This document shows, piece after piece, positions 34,517 through 43,303 of a stretch of DNA of 64,000 nt. The DNA lies in NCBI GenBank assembly GCA_033875255.1, contig JAWZSN010000017.1:62001-126000 (forward strand). Reading direction: 5' to 3'. A program made the translations under genes and the position numbers. How positions within the stretch are numbered: position 1 is the stretch's first letter; the number at the start of each line of letters is the position of its first letter. The notes beneath the pieces are model-generated. The model searched no databases. It was not told the origin of the DNA and saw nothing but the letters and a program-made list of their open reading frames with translations. The stretch comes from Marinimicrococcus sp033875255. Lineage in GTDB: Bacteria; Pseudomonadota; Alphaproteobacteria; Geminicoccales; Geminicoccaceae.

Positions 34517-35230
34517 TCAGCGAACGGCAGCCACCTGCCAGCACGACAGCGCGAACAGCGCCGCCGTCTCGGCCCGCAGGATGCGCGGCCCCAGCGAGAC
34601 AGGGATGATGGCCGGGTGGCCCAGGAGGAGCTCGCGCTCGCGCGCGTCGAAGCCGCCCTCGGGGCCGATCAGCAGGTCGTGCGGCCCCTTCCCGGCGAGA
34701 ACGTCCGCCAGCGGCGGTCCCTCTCCCCGTTCGTCGGCGAACGCGATGCGCTCACCCTCGCCCCGCCCCTCGAGCCACAGCTTGAGTGGCTGCGGCTCGT
34801 CCACCTCCGGTACCTCGAGCCGCTCGCACTGCTCGGCCGCCTCGGTAGCGATTGCCGCGAGGCGCTGCGGCTTGCCGAGCTTGACCACGGTGCGCCGCGT
34901 GATCAGCGGCACGAGCCGCGAGGCCCCCAGCTCCACCGCCTTTTCCACCAGCCATTCCATGCGGTTGAGGCGGATGGGAGCGAAGTGCAGGACCGGCCCC
35001 GGCTCGGATGCGGGCGGACGCAGGCAGTCGGCCAGCTCGAGCACCGCGTTGTGGCGCCCGGCCTCGAGGATGCTCGCTGCCCACTCGCCCGACGCGACAT
35101 TGAAGAGCCGCACCTCCGCACCCGGCTTGAGGCGTAGCACGTTCACGAGATAATGCGCGCGCTCCGCCTCGAGGCGCACCGTGGCGCCGGCCTCGAGCCT
35201 CATCGCGAGATGGAGGCGGGGCGTGGTCAT
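34517..35230 (-). CDS. rsmE: 16S rRNA (uracil-1498-N3)-methyltransferase
   Basis: RsmE methylates U1498 of 16S rRNA using S-adenosylmethionine. The 237-residue protein has an N-terminal RNA-binding barrel and a C-terminal SPOUT knot. The knot signatures are visible: LLIGPEGGFDARE and VSLGPRILRAETAALFAL near the end. The ATG at 35230 follows GGAGG by about 8 bases and is preferred over a frame extension that would overlap the opposite start region. It diverges from ubiA across about 51 bp. Confidence 0.95.
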   Translation of the reverse strand: MTTPRLHLAMRLEAGATVRLEAERAHYLVNVLRLKPGAEVRLFNVASGEWAASILEAGRHNAVLELADCLRPPASEPGPVLHFAPIRLNRMEWLVEKAVELGASRLVPLITRRTVVKLGKPQRLAAIATEAAEQCERLEVPEVDEPQPLKLWLEGRGEGERIAFADERGEGPPLADVLAGKGPHDLLIGPEGGFDARERELLLGHPAIIPVSLGPRILRAETAALFALSCWQVAAVR

Positions 35231-35281
35231 GATGCGGCGGCCTCCTTTACCCTGGACAGGTGCAAAGCTAGAAGACTGCCC

Positions 35282-36205
35282 ATGGCCAGACAAGCGATCG
35301 ACAGCGCCGCGGCGGTTGCCGACCGGCAGATGGGCTGGGTCTACCGGCTGCCCTCGGCGCTGCGCGACTACGCGCTGCTCGCCCGCTGGGACCGGCCCAT
35401 CGGCACCTGGCTGCTGCTGCTACCCTGCTGGTGGGGGCTGGCGCTGGGCGGGACGCTGCCGAGTCCCTGGCTGATGCTGCTGTTCGCCGTGGGCGCCTTC
35501 GCCATGCGCGGCGCCGGCTGTACCGTCAACGATCTCGCCGACCGCGACTTCGACCGTCGCGTCGAGCGAACCCGCAACCGCCCGCTGGCGGCAGGCCGGG
35601 TGCGGCCGTGGCAGGCGGTGGCCTTCGTGCTGGCGCAGTGCCTCGTGGGCCTGGCGGTGCTGCTGTGGCTGCCGCCGGTGGCCGTCGCCGTGGCGTTCGC
35701 CAGCGTGCCGCTGGTCGTGGCCTACCCCTTCATGAAGCGCATCACCTACTGGCCGCAGGCCTTCTTGGGCCTCACCTTCAACTGGGGAGCGCTGGTGGGC
35801 TATGCCGCGGCCGAGGGCGCCCTGGCGCTGCCGGCCTTCCTGCTCTACGCCGCCGGCTTCTTCTGGACCATGGGCTACGACACCATCTACGCGCACCAGG
35901 ACAAGGCCGACGACGTGCTGGTGGGGGTGAAGTCGACGGCGCTGAAGCTGGGCGCGGCCACGCCGCGCTGGCTCTGGGGCTTTTACGGTGCGTCGCTGGC
36001 GCTGCTCGTCGCAGCGGCCGTGGCTGCCGGCTCCGGTCCGGGCTTCTTCCTGCTGCTGCCGCTGGTGGTGTGGACGCTGGCCCGGCAGATCGTCGGGATC
36101 GATCTCGACTCCACCGAGGGCTGCCTCGCCCGCTTCCGCAGCAACCGGCTGGCCGGGCTCGCCGTGTTCGCGGCGCTGCTGGCCGGGCACTGGATGCCCT
36201 GGTGA
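35282..36205 (+). CDS. ubiA: 4-hydroxybenzoate polyprenyltransferase
   Basis: UbiA attaches the polyprenyl tail to 4-hydroxybenzoate in ubiquinone synthesis at the inner membrane. The 307-residue protein has about eight helices. The two aspartate motifs that hold the magnesium-diphosphate are NDLADRDFDRRVERTRNRP (starting at residue 83) and DTIYAHQDKADD, whose final aspartates are typical of UbiA. The ATG at 35282 starts the conserved N-terminus; the ribosome binding site is weak. The ycjX gene follows 10 bp later, so the genes probably share a transcript. Confidence 0.95.
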   Translation: MARQAIDSAAAVADRQMGWVYRLPSALRDYALLARWDRPIGTWLLLLPCWWGLALGGTLPSPWLMLLFAVGAFAMRGAGCTVNDLADRDFDRRVERTRNRPLAAGRVRPWQAVAFVLAQCLVGLAVLLWLPPVAVAVAFASVPLVVAYPFMKRITYWPQAFLGLTFNWGALVGYAAAEGALALPAFLLYAAGFFWTMGYDTIYAHQDKADDVLVGVKSTALKLGAATPRWLWGFYGASLALLVAAAVAAGSGPGFFLLLPLVVWTLARQIVGIDLDSTEGCLARFRSNRLAGLAVFAALLAGHWMPW

Positions 36206-36215
36206 GGCTGCGGCC

Positions 36216-37616
36216 ATGGTGATCGGGCGGCTCGGCCGCGGCATCGGGCGGTTCGCCACCGAGCTCGTCACCGACGCCGGCCAGGTCGCCGACCGGGCGC
36301 TGGACCGCCATTTGCGGCTGGCCGTGACCGGCCTGAGGCGCAGCGGCAAGACCGTCTTCATCACCTCGCTGGTCCACCACCTGCTCGACGGCGGCGGCCT
36401 GCCCTTTCTCCAGGCGGTGCACGACGAGCGCTATCTGGGCGCTCGCCTGCTGCCGCCGGGCGACGGCGAGGCCTTCCCCTACGAGCCCTTCCATGCAGCC
36501 CTGAGCGGACCCGAGCCGTTCTGGCCCGAGGCCACCGAGCGGCTCTCGCGGCTGCGCCTCGAGCTGCGCTTTCGGACCGCCAATCGCGTCCTGCGCAACA
36601 TCCAGCCGATCCAGCGCCTGGAGGTCGAGATCATCGACTATCCGGGCGAATGGCTGCTCGATCTGCCGCTTCTGGAAGCGAGCTTCGAGAGCTTTTCCGA
36701 CGACGCGCTGCGCCACGCCGCCCGCGACCCGCGGGCCGGGCTGGCGCGGCCTTGGCTGGAGCGGGTGACGGCGCTCGACCAGGCGGCCCCGGCCGACCGC
36801 GAGCTTCTTGCCGGGCTCGCTGCCGAGTATCGCCGCTACCTGCGGCGCTGCCAGGACGAGCTGGGCATGAGCCTGGTGCAGCCCGGCCGCTTCACCAATC
36901 CGGGCGAGCTCGAGGGCTCCGAGCTTTTGGAGTTCTGCCCGCTGCCGCCGGGTGAGGGTCCGCCCGGCAGCCTGCGCGATCTGGCCGTCCGCCGCTTCGA
37001 CCGCTACCGCCGCAAGGTGGTGCGGCGCTTCTACGAGGAGCATTTCAGCCGCTTCGACCGCCAGGTGGTGCTGGTCGACCTGTTGGCGAGCCTCAATCTC
37101 GGCCCCGCCCACTTCGCCGACACCCAAGAGGCGCTGGGGCTCATTCTCCAGAGCTTCCGCTACGGCAGCGGCGGGATCCTGCAGCGCCTGTTCGCGCCGC
37201 GCATCGACCGGCTGCTGTTTGCCGCCAGCAAGGCCGACCATGTGGCGCCGAGCCAGCATCCCGCCCTCAAGCAGCTTCTCGAGCGGCTGGTGGCCCCTGC
37301 CGCGCACGGCGCACGGCTGGAGGGCGTGCTGCCCGAGGTGATGGCGCTGGCCTCGCTGCGCTCCACCGACGTGGTGCGCACCGAGCATCACGGCCAGGCG
37401 CTGTCCTGCGTGCGCGGCCGGCTCAAGGACGAGCCGCGCGAGACGGTGCTGTTCCCGGGCGAGGTGCCGCCCGACCCGCCAGGCCCCGAGGAATGGCGCG
37501 CCGACCGTTTCCGCTTCAAGGCGTTCGCGCCGCGCCGGCTGCGCCGCGCCCAGGCAGCCCAGCATATCCGCCTCGACCAGGCCCTCGAGTTCCTTTTGGG
37601 GGACAAGCTGCGATGA
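36216..37616 (+). CDS. YcjX family P-loop protein
   Basis: YcjX-like proteins are predicted GTPase-type ATP/GTP binders of unknown function, often found with YcjF and stress loci. The 466-residue protein has the P-loop GLRRSGKT at residues 39-46, the conserved IIDYPGEWLLDLP segment, and a long helical region with FADTQEALGLILQSFRYG. It is 10 bp after ubiA and overlaps the ycjF start by 4 bases (ATGA), the standard ycjX-ycjF pairing. Phage-shock-type regulation seen in Escherichia is not indicated here by any nearby psp gene. Confidence 0.92.
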   Translation: MVIGRLGRGIGRFATELVTDAGQVADRALDRHLRLAVTGLRRSGKTVFITSLVHHLLDGGGLPFLQAVHDERYLGARLLPPGDGEAFPYEPFHAALSGPEPFWPEATERLSRLRLELRFRTANRVLRNIQPIQRLEVEIIDYPGEWLLDLPLLEASFESFSDDALRHAARDPRAGLARPWLERVTALDQAAPADRELLAGLAAEYRRYLRRCQDELGMSLVQPGRFTNPGELEGSELLEFCPLPPGEGPPGSLRDLAVRRFDRYRRKVVRRFYEEHFSRFDRQVVLVDLLASLNLGPAHFADTQEALGLILQSFRYGSGGILQRLFAPRIDRLLFAASKADHVAPSQHPALKQLLERLVAPAAHGARLEGVLPEVMALASLRSTDVVRTEHHGQALSCVRGRLKDEPRETVLFPGEVPPDPPGPEEWRADRFRFKAFAPRRLRRAQAAQHIRLDQALEFLLGDKLR

Positions 37617-38614
37617 CCGGCAAGCACGGCCCCGAGCCCTTCGAGCTCGATCCGGCGACCGCCCGTGTGGTGCCCGAGTCGCCGCGGCCATCGCGCGAGG
37701 AGGAGGAGCAGCACGACGCCGAGGAGGAGACCCTGCGCCTCGCCCGGCGCCCGCGCGGCCGCGCCCGGCTGGCGCTCCTCGGCGGCGTCGCGCTCATCTT
37801 GCTGCTGCTCCTGCAGGCCGTGCTCTACGTGGTCGAGCTGTTCGAGACCACGCCGCTCCTGGCCCCGCCCTTCGCCATCCTTCTCGGCCTGATCGCCTTT
37901 TCCGTGCTGGGGATGCTGCTGCGCGAGCTGCGCGATCTCAGGCGCCTGCAAAAGCGCGCTCATCTGCGTCAGGCGGCCGAGCGGCTGGCGGTCTCGGAGC
38001 TGCACGGCGACGCTGCCGCGGTACTCGAGCCAGTCGCCGGCGAGCTCGGCCGCGACCCGCAGTTCGGCCAGGCCCTGGTCCGCTACCGCGGCAAGGTTTC
38101 CGATGCCTACAATGACGGTGAGCTGGTGCGCCTGTTCGAGCGCGAGGTGCTGGCGCCGGCCGACCGGCGCGCCTACCGGCTGGTGCTGGCGAGCGCCCGC
38201 GATGTGGGCCTGCTCACCGCGCTGAGCCCGCTGGGCCTGCTCGACGGGCTGCTCGTGCTGTGGCGCACCATGCTGATGCTGCGCGCCATCTCCCGCCTCT
38301 ACGGCATGGCGCCGGGCCCGGCGGCGACCTTGAGCCTGATGCGCCGCTCGCTGCGCAACGCGGCGCTGGCCGGGCTCGCCGACGTGGTGACCCACGCGAC
38401 CGTCGAGCATGTGGGTGCGGGCGTCGCCGCCCTGCTCTCGGCCCGTGCCGGCCAGGGTGCCGGCAACGCGCTGCTCGCCGCCAAGCTCGGCATCGAGGCC
38501 GTCAAGGTGGCGCGGCCCTTGCCCTTCGTGGCCGAGGAGCCGCCGCGCCTGCGTCACGTCAGCCGCGCGCTCTTCGGCGGCGCGGAGAAGCAGGATATCC
38601 GCACCGGCGGCTGA
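37613..38614 (+). CDS. YcjF family (DUF697) inner-membrane protein
   Basis: The 333-residue protein pairs with YcjX. A charged N-terminal segment is followed by two helices (about residues 52-72 and 81-103) and a cytoplasmic DUF697 domain rich in alanine and leucine, with the SPLGLLDGLLVLWRTMLML hydrophobic run. The ATG at 37613 overlaps the ycjX stop. The family function is unknown; GTPase-linked envelope stress is a guess. A hairpin with an 8-bp stem (38620-38627 with 38638-38645) follows the stop but has no T-run. Confidence 0.9.
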   Translation: MTGKHGPEPFELDPATARVVPESPRPSREEEEQHDAEEETLRLARRPRGRARLALLGGVALILLLLLQAVLYVVELFETTPLLAPPFAILLGLIAFSVLGMLLRELRDLRRLQKRAHLRQAAERLAVSELHGDAAAVLEPVAGELGRDPQFGQALVRYRGKVSDAYNDGELVRLFEREVLAPADRRAYRLVLASARDVGLLTALSPLGLLDGLLVLWRTMLMLRAISRLYGMAPGPAATLSLMRRSLRNAALAGLADVVTHATVEHVGAGVAALLSARAGQGAGNALLAAKLGIEAVKVARPLPFVAEEPPRLRHVSRALFGGAEKQDIRTGG

Positions 38615-38656
38615 CCCCTGCAGGAGCGCTGCGCGCGGCTTCTGCAACTGACGGAT

Positions 38657-38682
38657 AAAAAAGCACCGGCTGCGCGCCGTGC
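38657..38682 (-). terminator. Intrinsic terminator of the gltD-gltB operon
   Basis: Read leftward, a stem formed by GCAC-GGC and GCC-GTGC with one bulged base (38663-38682) is followed by six T residues (38662-38657). A second hairpin with a 9-bp perfect stem (38726-38734 with 38741-38749) lies between it and the gltB stop and may add to termination. Confidence 0.7.
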
Positions 38683-38768
38683 CCAGGATGACTCCGGCCG
38701 ATCACGCGAGCGTCTCCCAAACGGAACGAGCGCCCCGAAAGGCGCTCGTCCTCGTCCTCGCGCCGCCC

Positions 38769-41700
38769 TCAGGCGGTCAGCGCCGCCGCGTCAAGGCGCA
38801 CCGGCACCTCCAGCTTGTCGAGCAGCTCCTTGGGAATGATCTGCCAAAAGCGCGGCAGCTCGAGCTCGAAGTCGTGCAGCAGGCGGCGGCCCAGCTCGCT
38901 CTGGGTCTCGCGCACATGCTCCTCGATCAGCGCGCGCAGCTCGTCGACATAGTGCTGCACCTCGAGGCGCTGGAAGATCACCATGTCCTCGTTGATGCGC
39001 CGGCGGAGATCCTCCTCGGGATCGTGGACGAAGGCCATGCCGCCGCTCATGCCGGCGGCGAAATTGTCGCCGACCGCGCCCAGGATCACCGCGGTGCCGC
39101 CGGTCATGTACTCGCAGCCATTGTCGCCGCAGCCCTCGACCACGGTGATTGCACCCGAGTTCCTGACCGCGAAGCGCTCGCCAGCCCGCCCGGCGGCGAA
39201 CAGCTTGCCGGCCGTGGCGCCGTAGAGGCAGGTATTGCCGATGATGGTGTTCTCGGCCGCCACCAACGGCGAGGAGACCAGCGGGCGGACGCAGATGGTG
39301 CCGCCCGAGAGCCCCTTGCCGACATAGTCGTTGGCGTCACCGAACACCTCGAGCTTGAGCCCCTGCACCGCCCAGGCGCCGAGCGACTGGCCGGCCGAGC
39401 CCCGCAGGCGCACGGTGATGTGACCGGGCTCCAGCCGGTCCATCCCGTATTTGCGCGTGATGTGCGCCGAGAGCCGCGTGCCCACCGCACGATGCACGTT
39501 CCGCACATTGTACTGGAGCTGCATCTTCTCGCCGTCGACCAGCATGGGTGCGGCGTCCTTGACCATCTGCGCGTCGAGCGTCGGCGGCACCTCGTTGCGG
39601 CCCTCGAGCGTGCAGTAGGTGGCGTTGGGGCCGGGGTCGACCTGGCTGAGGATCGGGTTGAGATCGAGATCGTCGAGGTCGGCGCTACCGCGGCTCACCT
39701 GGCGCAGCAGGTCGGTCCGGCCAATCGCCTCCTCGAGCGAGCGCAGGCCCAGCGAGGCCAGGATCTCGCGCACCTCCTCGGCGATGAAGCTCATCAGGTT
39801 GACGACCTTCTCGGCCGTGCCCTCGAACTTGGCGCGCAGGTCGGGCCGCTGGGTGCACACGCCCACCGGGCAGGTGTTGCTATGGCACTGCCGGACCATG
39901 ATGCAGCCCATGGCGATCAGCGAGAGCGTGCCGATGCCGAACTCCTCGGCTCCCAGCATGGCGGCGATCACGACGTCGCGACCGGTCTTGATGCCGCCGT
40001 CGGTGCGCAGCGTCACGCGGTGGCGCAGCCGGTTGAGGGTGAGGAGCTGGTTGGCCTCGCTCAGCCCCATCTCCCAGGGCGTGCCGGCGAACTTGATGGA
40101 GGTCTGCGGGCTCGCACCCGTGCCGCCCACATGTCCCGAGATCAAGATGACGTCGGCCTTGGCCTTGGCCACACCGGCGGCAATGGTGCCGATGCCGCTC
40201 TCCGAGACCAGCTTCACGCAGACCTTGGCATCCGGGTTGATCTGCTTGAGGTCGTAGATGAGCTGCGCCAGGTCCTCGATCGAGTAGATGTCGTGGTGCG
40301 GCGGCGGGCTGATAAGGGTGACGCCGGGCGTGGAGTGGCGCAGCCGGGCGATCTCCATGGTCACCTTGAAGCCCGGGAGCTGGCCGCCCTCGCCGGGCTT
40401 GGCGCCCTGGGCCACCTTGATCTCGAGCTCGCGCGCGGCGTTGAGATATTCCGCCGTGACGCCGAAGCGGCCGCTCGCCACCTGCTTGATGGGCGAGTTG
40501 GCGTTGTCGCCGTTGGGCCGCGGCGTGTAGCGCTCCTTGCCCTCGCCGCCCTCGCCGCTGTCGGATTTGGCGCCGATGCGGTTCATGGCGATGGTGAGCG
40601 TCTCGTGCGCCTCGGGGCCAAGCGCGCCCAGCGACATGCCGGGTGTCACAAAGCGCTTCCTGATCCCGGTGATGCTCTCGACCTCGTCGACCGGGATCGG
40701 CGCCAGCTTGCGGCTGAAGTCGAGAAGGTCGCGGATCGAGACCGGGTCCTGGGCATAGACCATCTCGGCGTAGCGCTTGTAGGCCTGGTAGGAGTCGGTC
40801 GCCACGGCGTGCTGGACCTGATGGACCAGACGGCCTTCCAGGGCGTGCGCCTCGCCGCCGCGGCGGTAGCGGTAGAAGCCGCCGATGGCCAGCGGCGGCT
40901 CGACCTCGCCAAAGGCGCGTCCGTGCGCGTCGAGCACGCGGTTGCGGATGCCGATGAGGCCGATGCCGGAGATGCGGGTCACCAGACCCGGCAGATATTC
41001 GCGGCACATCGAGCGCGACAGGCCGACTGCCTCGAAATTGTAGCCGCCGCGATAGCTGCTGATGATCGAGATGCCCATCTTGGACATGATCTTGAGCAGG
41101 CCCTGGTTGAGCGCCTCCTTGAAGCGCGCCAGGCACTCCTCGAGTCCGAGGCCGGGGAACAGGCCGCGGGCGTGACGGTCGGCGATCGCCGCCTCGGCGA
41201 GGTAGGGATTGACCGCGGTGGTGCCGACACCGACCAGCACCGCCACGTAATGAACGTCGAGGCACTCGCCCGAGCGGACGGTGATCGAGCTGAAGCTCCT
41301 GAGGCCCTGGCGCACCAGGTGGCTGTGCACGGCGCCGGCGGCGAGGATCATCGGGATCGGCGCCCGCGTATTGCTGACATGCTCGTCGGTCAGCACGAGA
41401 TCGCGGCAGCCGCCGCGGACCGCGTCCTCGGCCTCGTGGCGGATCCGCTCGAGCGCCAGGCCCAGGGTCTCGGTGTCATCGGCCGCGAACGTGCAGTCGA
41501 TGGTGTGGGCGTCCTCGCCGAAATAGTCGAGCAGGGCCTCGAGCTCGGTGCTCGTGACGACCGGGCTCTCGAGCTGGAGGATGCGCGTCTGGCTGGGATC
41601 CTCGCTGGCGATGTTGCCGAGATTGCCGATGCGCGTCTTGAGGCTCATCACCCGCCACTCGCGCAACGGGTCGATGGGCGGGTTGGTGACCTGGCTGAAC

Positions 41701-43292
41701 TGCTGTCGGAAGAAGTGGTGCAGGCCGCGATAGCGCCTTGAGAGGACGGCCAGCGGCGTGTCGTCGCCCATCGAGCCGATGGCTTCCTTGGCATCCTGGA
41801 CCATCGGCGCCAGGATCAGCTCCATGTCCTCGACCGTCTGGCCGTAGAGGCTCTGCCGGCGGCGCAGCTCGCCGCGCTCGAAGCTCGTGGCCCCGAACGG
41901 GCGGGCGGCCGCCAGATCCTCGAGATAGGTGATGTTCTGCACCCATTTCGAGTAGGGCTTGAGGCCGGCCAGATAGTCCTTGAGCTCGCCGTCGCGGAAG
42001 AAGGTGCCGGTCTCGAGATCGACGCCCACCATCTCGCCGGGCCCCACCCGGCCCTTCTCGACGATGTCGGCCTCGGCGAGCGGCACCATGCCGGTCTCCG
42101 AGCCCACCACGAGGAGCCCGTCGACGGTGCGGCTGTAGCGCAGCGGGCGCAGGCCGTTGCGGTCGAGACCCGCCACCACCCAGCGGCTGTCGGTCGCCAC
42201 CAAACCGGCGGGACCGTCCCAGGGCTCCATCACGCAGTTGCAGTAGCTGAAGAGGTCGCGATGCTCCTCGGGCATGGCGATGCGGTGCGACCATGCCGGC
42301 GGGAGGCACAGCGTCTTGACCAGCGGCAGCTTGCGGCCCGCCTGCACCAGCACCTCGATCACCGCGTCGAGCGACGCGCTGTCGGAGCTGCCCGGCTGGA
42401 TCACCGGCTTGACGTCGTCGTTGTGCTCGCCGAAGGCCTCGGCGTGCATCCGCGTCTCGTGGCTCCTCATCCAGTTGACGTTGCCGCGCAGTGTGTTGAT
42501 CTCGCCATTGTGGGCGATCATGCGGAACGGCTGGGCAAGCCGCCAGGAGGGCAGCGTGTTCGTCGAGTAGCGCTGGTGGAAGATCGCGAAGGTCGAGACG
42601 AAGCGCTCGTCGGTGAGATCGGGGTAGAAGTTGGCGAGCTGCTCGGCCAGGAACAGGCCCTTGTAGATGATCGAGCGGCAGGAGAGCGAGCAGATGTAGA
42701 AGTCGGTGATGTTCTCGGCCAGCGCCTGGCGCTCGACGCGCCGACGGATGACGTAGAGGTCGCGCTCGAACCGCTCATCCGGAACGCCGCCGGGATTGCC
42801 CACGATGATCTGCTCGATGGCCGGCCGCGTCGCGGCCGCCTTCTCGCCGATCACGCTGGTGTCGACCGGCACCTGACGCCAGCCGCGGATGCCGTAGCCG
42901 AAGCGCAGCAGCTCGCTCTCGACCAGCGTCCGGCAGGCTTCCTGCTGGGCGAAGTTGTTGCGCGGCAAAAAGACCATGCCCACCGCGATGCGCTGGCCGT
43001 CGCAGCCGCCCTTGATCTGCTCCTTGAAGAAGTCCTGGGGGATCTGCAGGTGGATACCGGCACCGTCGCCGGTCTTGCCGTCGGCATCGACGGCGCCGCG
43101 GTGCCAGACCGCCTTCAGCGCCTCGATCCCCTTGACCACCACCTCGCGCCGCGGCTTGCCGTCGATGGCGGCGATGCAGCCGACGCCGCAGGCATCGCGC
43201 TCGAGCTCGAGATCGTCGAGCCCGTCGGCGCGCAGCTTCGCGACGTTGCGCGCGTAGGCGTCGAGGAATTCCTGGGCGGTCTCGTTGGTCAT
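38769..43292 (-). CDS. gltB: Glutamate synthase (NADPH) large subunit
   Basis: GltB takes ammonia from glutamine and makes glutamate from 2-oxoglutarate, central to ammonium assimilation. At 1507 residues it is full length. The catalytic Cys35 in ERDACGVGCIA becomes the N-terminus after removal of a 34-residue propeptide, as in the family. Landmarks are the FMN-binding synthase domain (PPHHDIYSIEDLAQLI), the [3Fe-4S] cysteines in CHSNTCPVGVCTQ, and the C-terminal glutamine-like beta-helix with GGTICVRP and GGTAVILG repeats. Eleven bp separate it from gltD, which is upstream on the same strand; GAGGAA precedes the ATG. Confidence 0.98.
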   Translation of the reverse strand: MTNETAQEFLDAYARNVAKLRADGLDDLELERDACGVGCIAAIDGKPRREVVVKGIEALKAVWHRGAVDADGKTGDGAGIHLQIPQDFFKEQIKGGCDGQRIAVGMVFLPRNNFAQQEACRTLVESELLRFGYGIRGWRQVPVDTSVIGEKAAATRPAIEQIIVGNPGGVPDERFERDLYVIRRRVERQALAENITDFYICSLSCRSIIYKGLFLAEQLANFYPDLTDERFVSTFAIFHQRYSTNTLPSWRLAQPFRMIAHNGEINTLRGNVNWMRSHETRMHAEAFGEHNDDVKPVIQPGSSDSASLDAVIEVLVQAGRKLPLVKTLCLPPAWSHRIAMPEEHRDLFSYCNCVMEPWDGPAGLVATDSRWVVAGLDRNGLRPLRYSRTVDGLLVVGSETGMVPLAEADIVEKGRVGPGEMVGVDLETGTFFRDGELKDYLAGLKPYSKWVQNITYLEDLAAARPFGATSFERGELRRRQSLYGQTVEDMELILAPMVQDAKEAIGSMGDDTPLAVLSRRYRGLHHFFRQQFSQVTNPPIDPLREWRVMSLKTRIGNLGNIASEDPSQTRILQLESPVVTSTELEALLDYFGEDAHTIDCTFAADDTETLGLALERIRHEAEDAVRGGCRDLVLTDEHVSNTRAPIPMILAAGAVHSHLVRQGLRSFSSITVRSGECLDVHYVAVLVGVGTTAVNPYLAEAAIADRHARGLFPGLGLEECLARFKEALNQGLLKIMSKMGISIISSYRGGYNFEAVGLSRSMCREYLPGLVTRISGIGLIGIRNRVLDAHGRAFGEVEPPLAIGGFYRYRRGGEAHALEGRLVHQVQHAVATDSYQAYKRYAEMVYAQDPVSIRDLLDFSRKLAPIPVDEVESITGIRKRFVTPGMSLGALGPEAHETLTIAMNRIGAKSDSGEGGEGKERYTPRPNGDNANSPIKQVASGRFGVTAEYLNAARELEIKVAQGAKPGEGGQLPGFKVTMEIARLRHSTPGVTLISPPPHHDIYSIEDLAQLIYDLKQINPDAKVCVKLVSESGIGTIAAGVAKAKADVILISGHVGGTGASPQTSIKFAGTPWEMGLSEANQLLTLNRLRHRVTLRTDGGIKTGRDVVIAAMLGAEEFGIGTLSLIAMGCIMVRQCHSNTCPVGVCTQRPDLRAKFEGTAEKVVNLMSFIAEEVREILASLGLRSLEEAIGRTDLLRQVSRGSADLDDLDLNPILSQVDPGPNATYCTLEGRNEVPPTLDAQMVKDAAPMLVDGEKMQLQYNVRNVHRAVGTRLSAHITRKYGMDRLEPGHITVRLRGSAGQSLGAWAVQGLKLEVFGDANDYVGKGLSGGTICVRPLVSSPLVAAENTIIGNTCLYGATAGKLFAAGRAGERFAVRNSGAITVVEGCGDNGCEYMTGGTAVILGAVGDNFAAGMSGGMAFVHDPEEDLRRRINEDMVIFQRLEVQHYVDELRALIEEHVRETQSELGRRLLHDFELELPRFWQIIPKELLDKLEVPVRLDAAALTA

Positions 43293-43303
43293 GTCGGTGT
43301 TCC

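Noticed and set aside
38620..38645. AGGAGCGCTGC resembles part of an S-adenosylhomocysteine riboswitch
   Set aside because: It follows the ycjF stop, not a methyl-cycle gene, lacks the other conserved stems, and folds simply as an 8-bp hairpin. The spacer before ahcY has no such word.
38679..41741. A plus-strand frame of about 1000 codons antisense to gltB
   Set aside because: It is the mirror of a well-identified gene; in GC-rich DNA the opposite frame often lacks stops. Its product has no recognisable domain and is histidine- and arginine-rich in the way such artefacts are.
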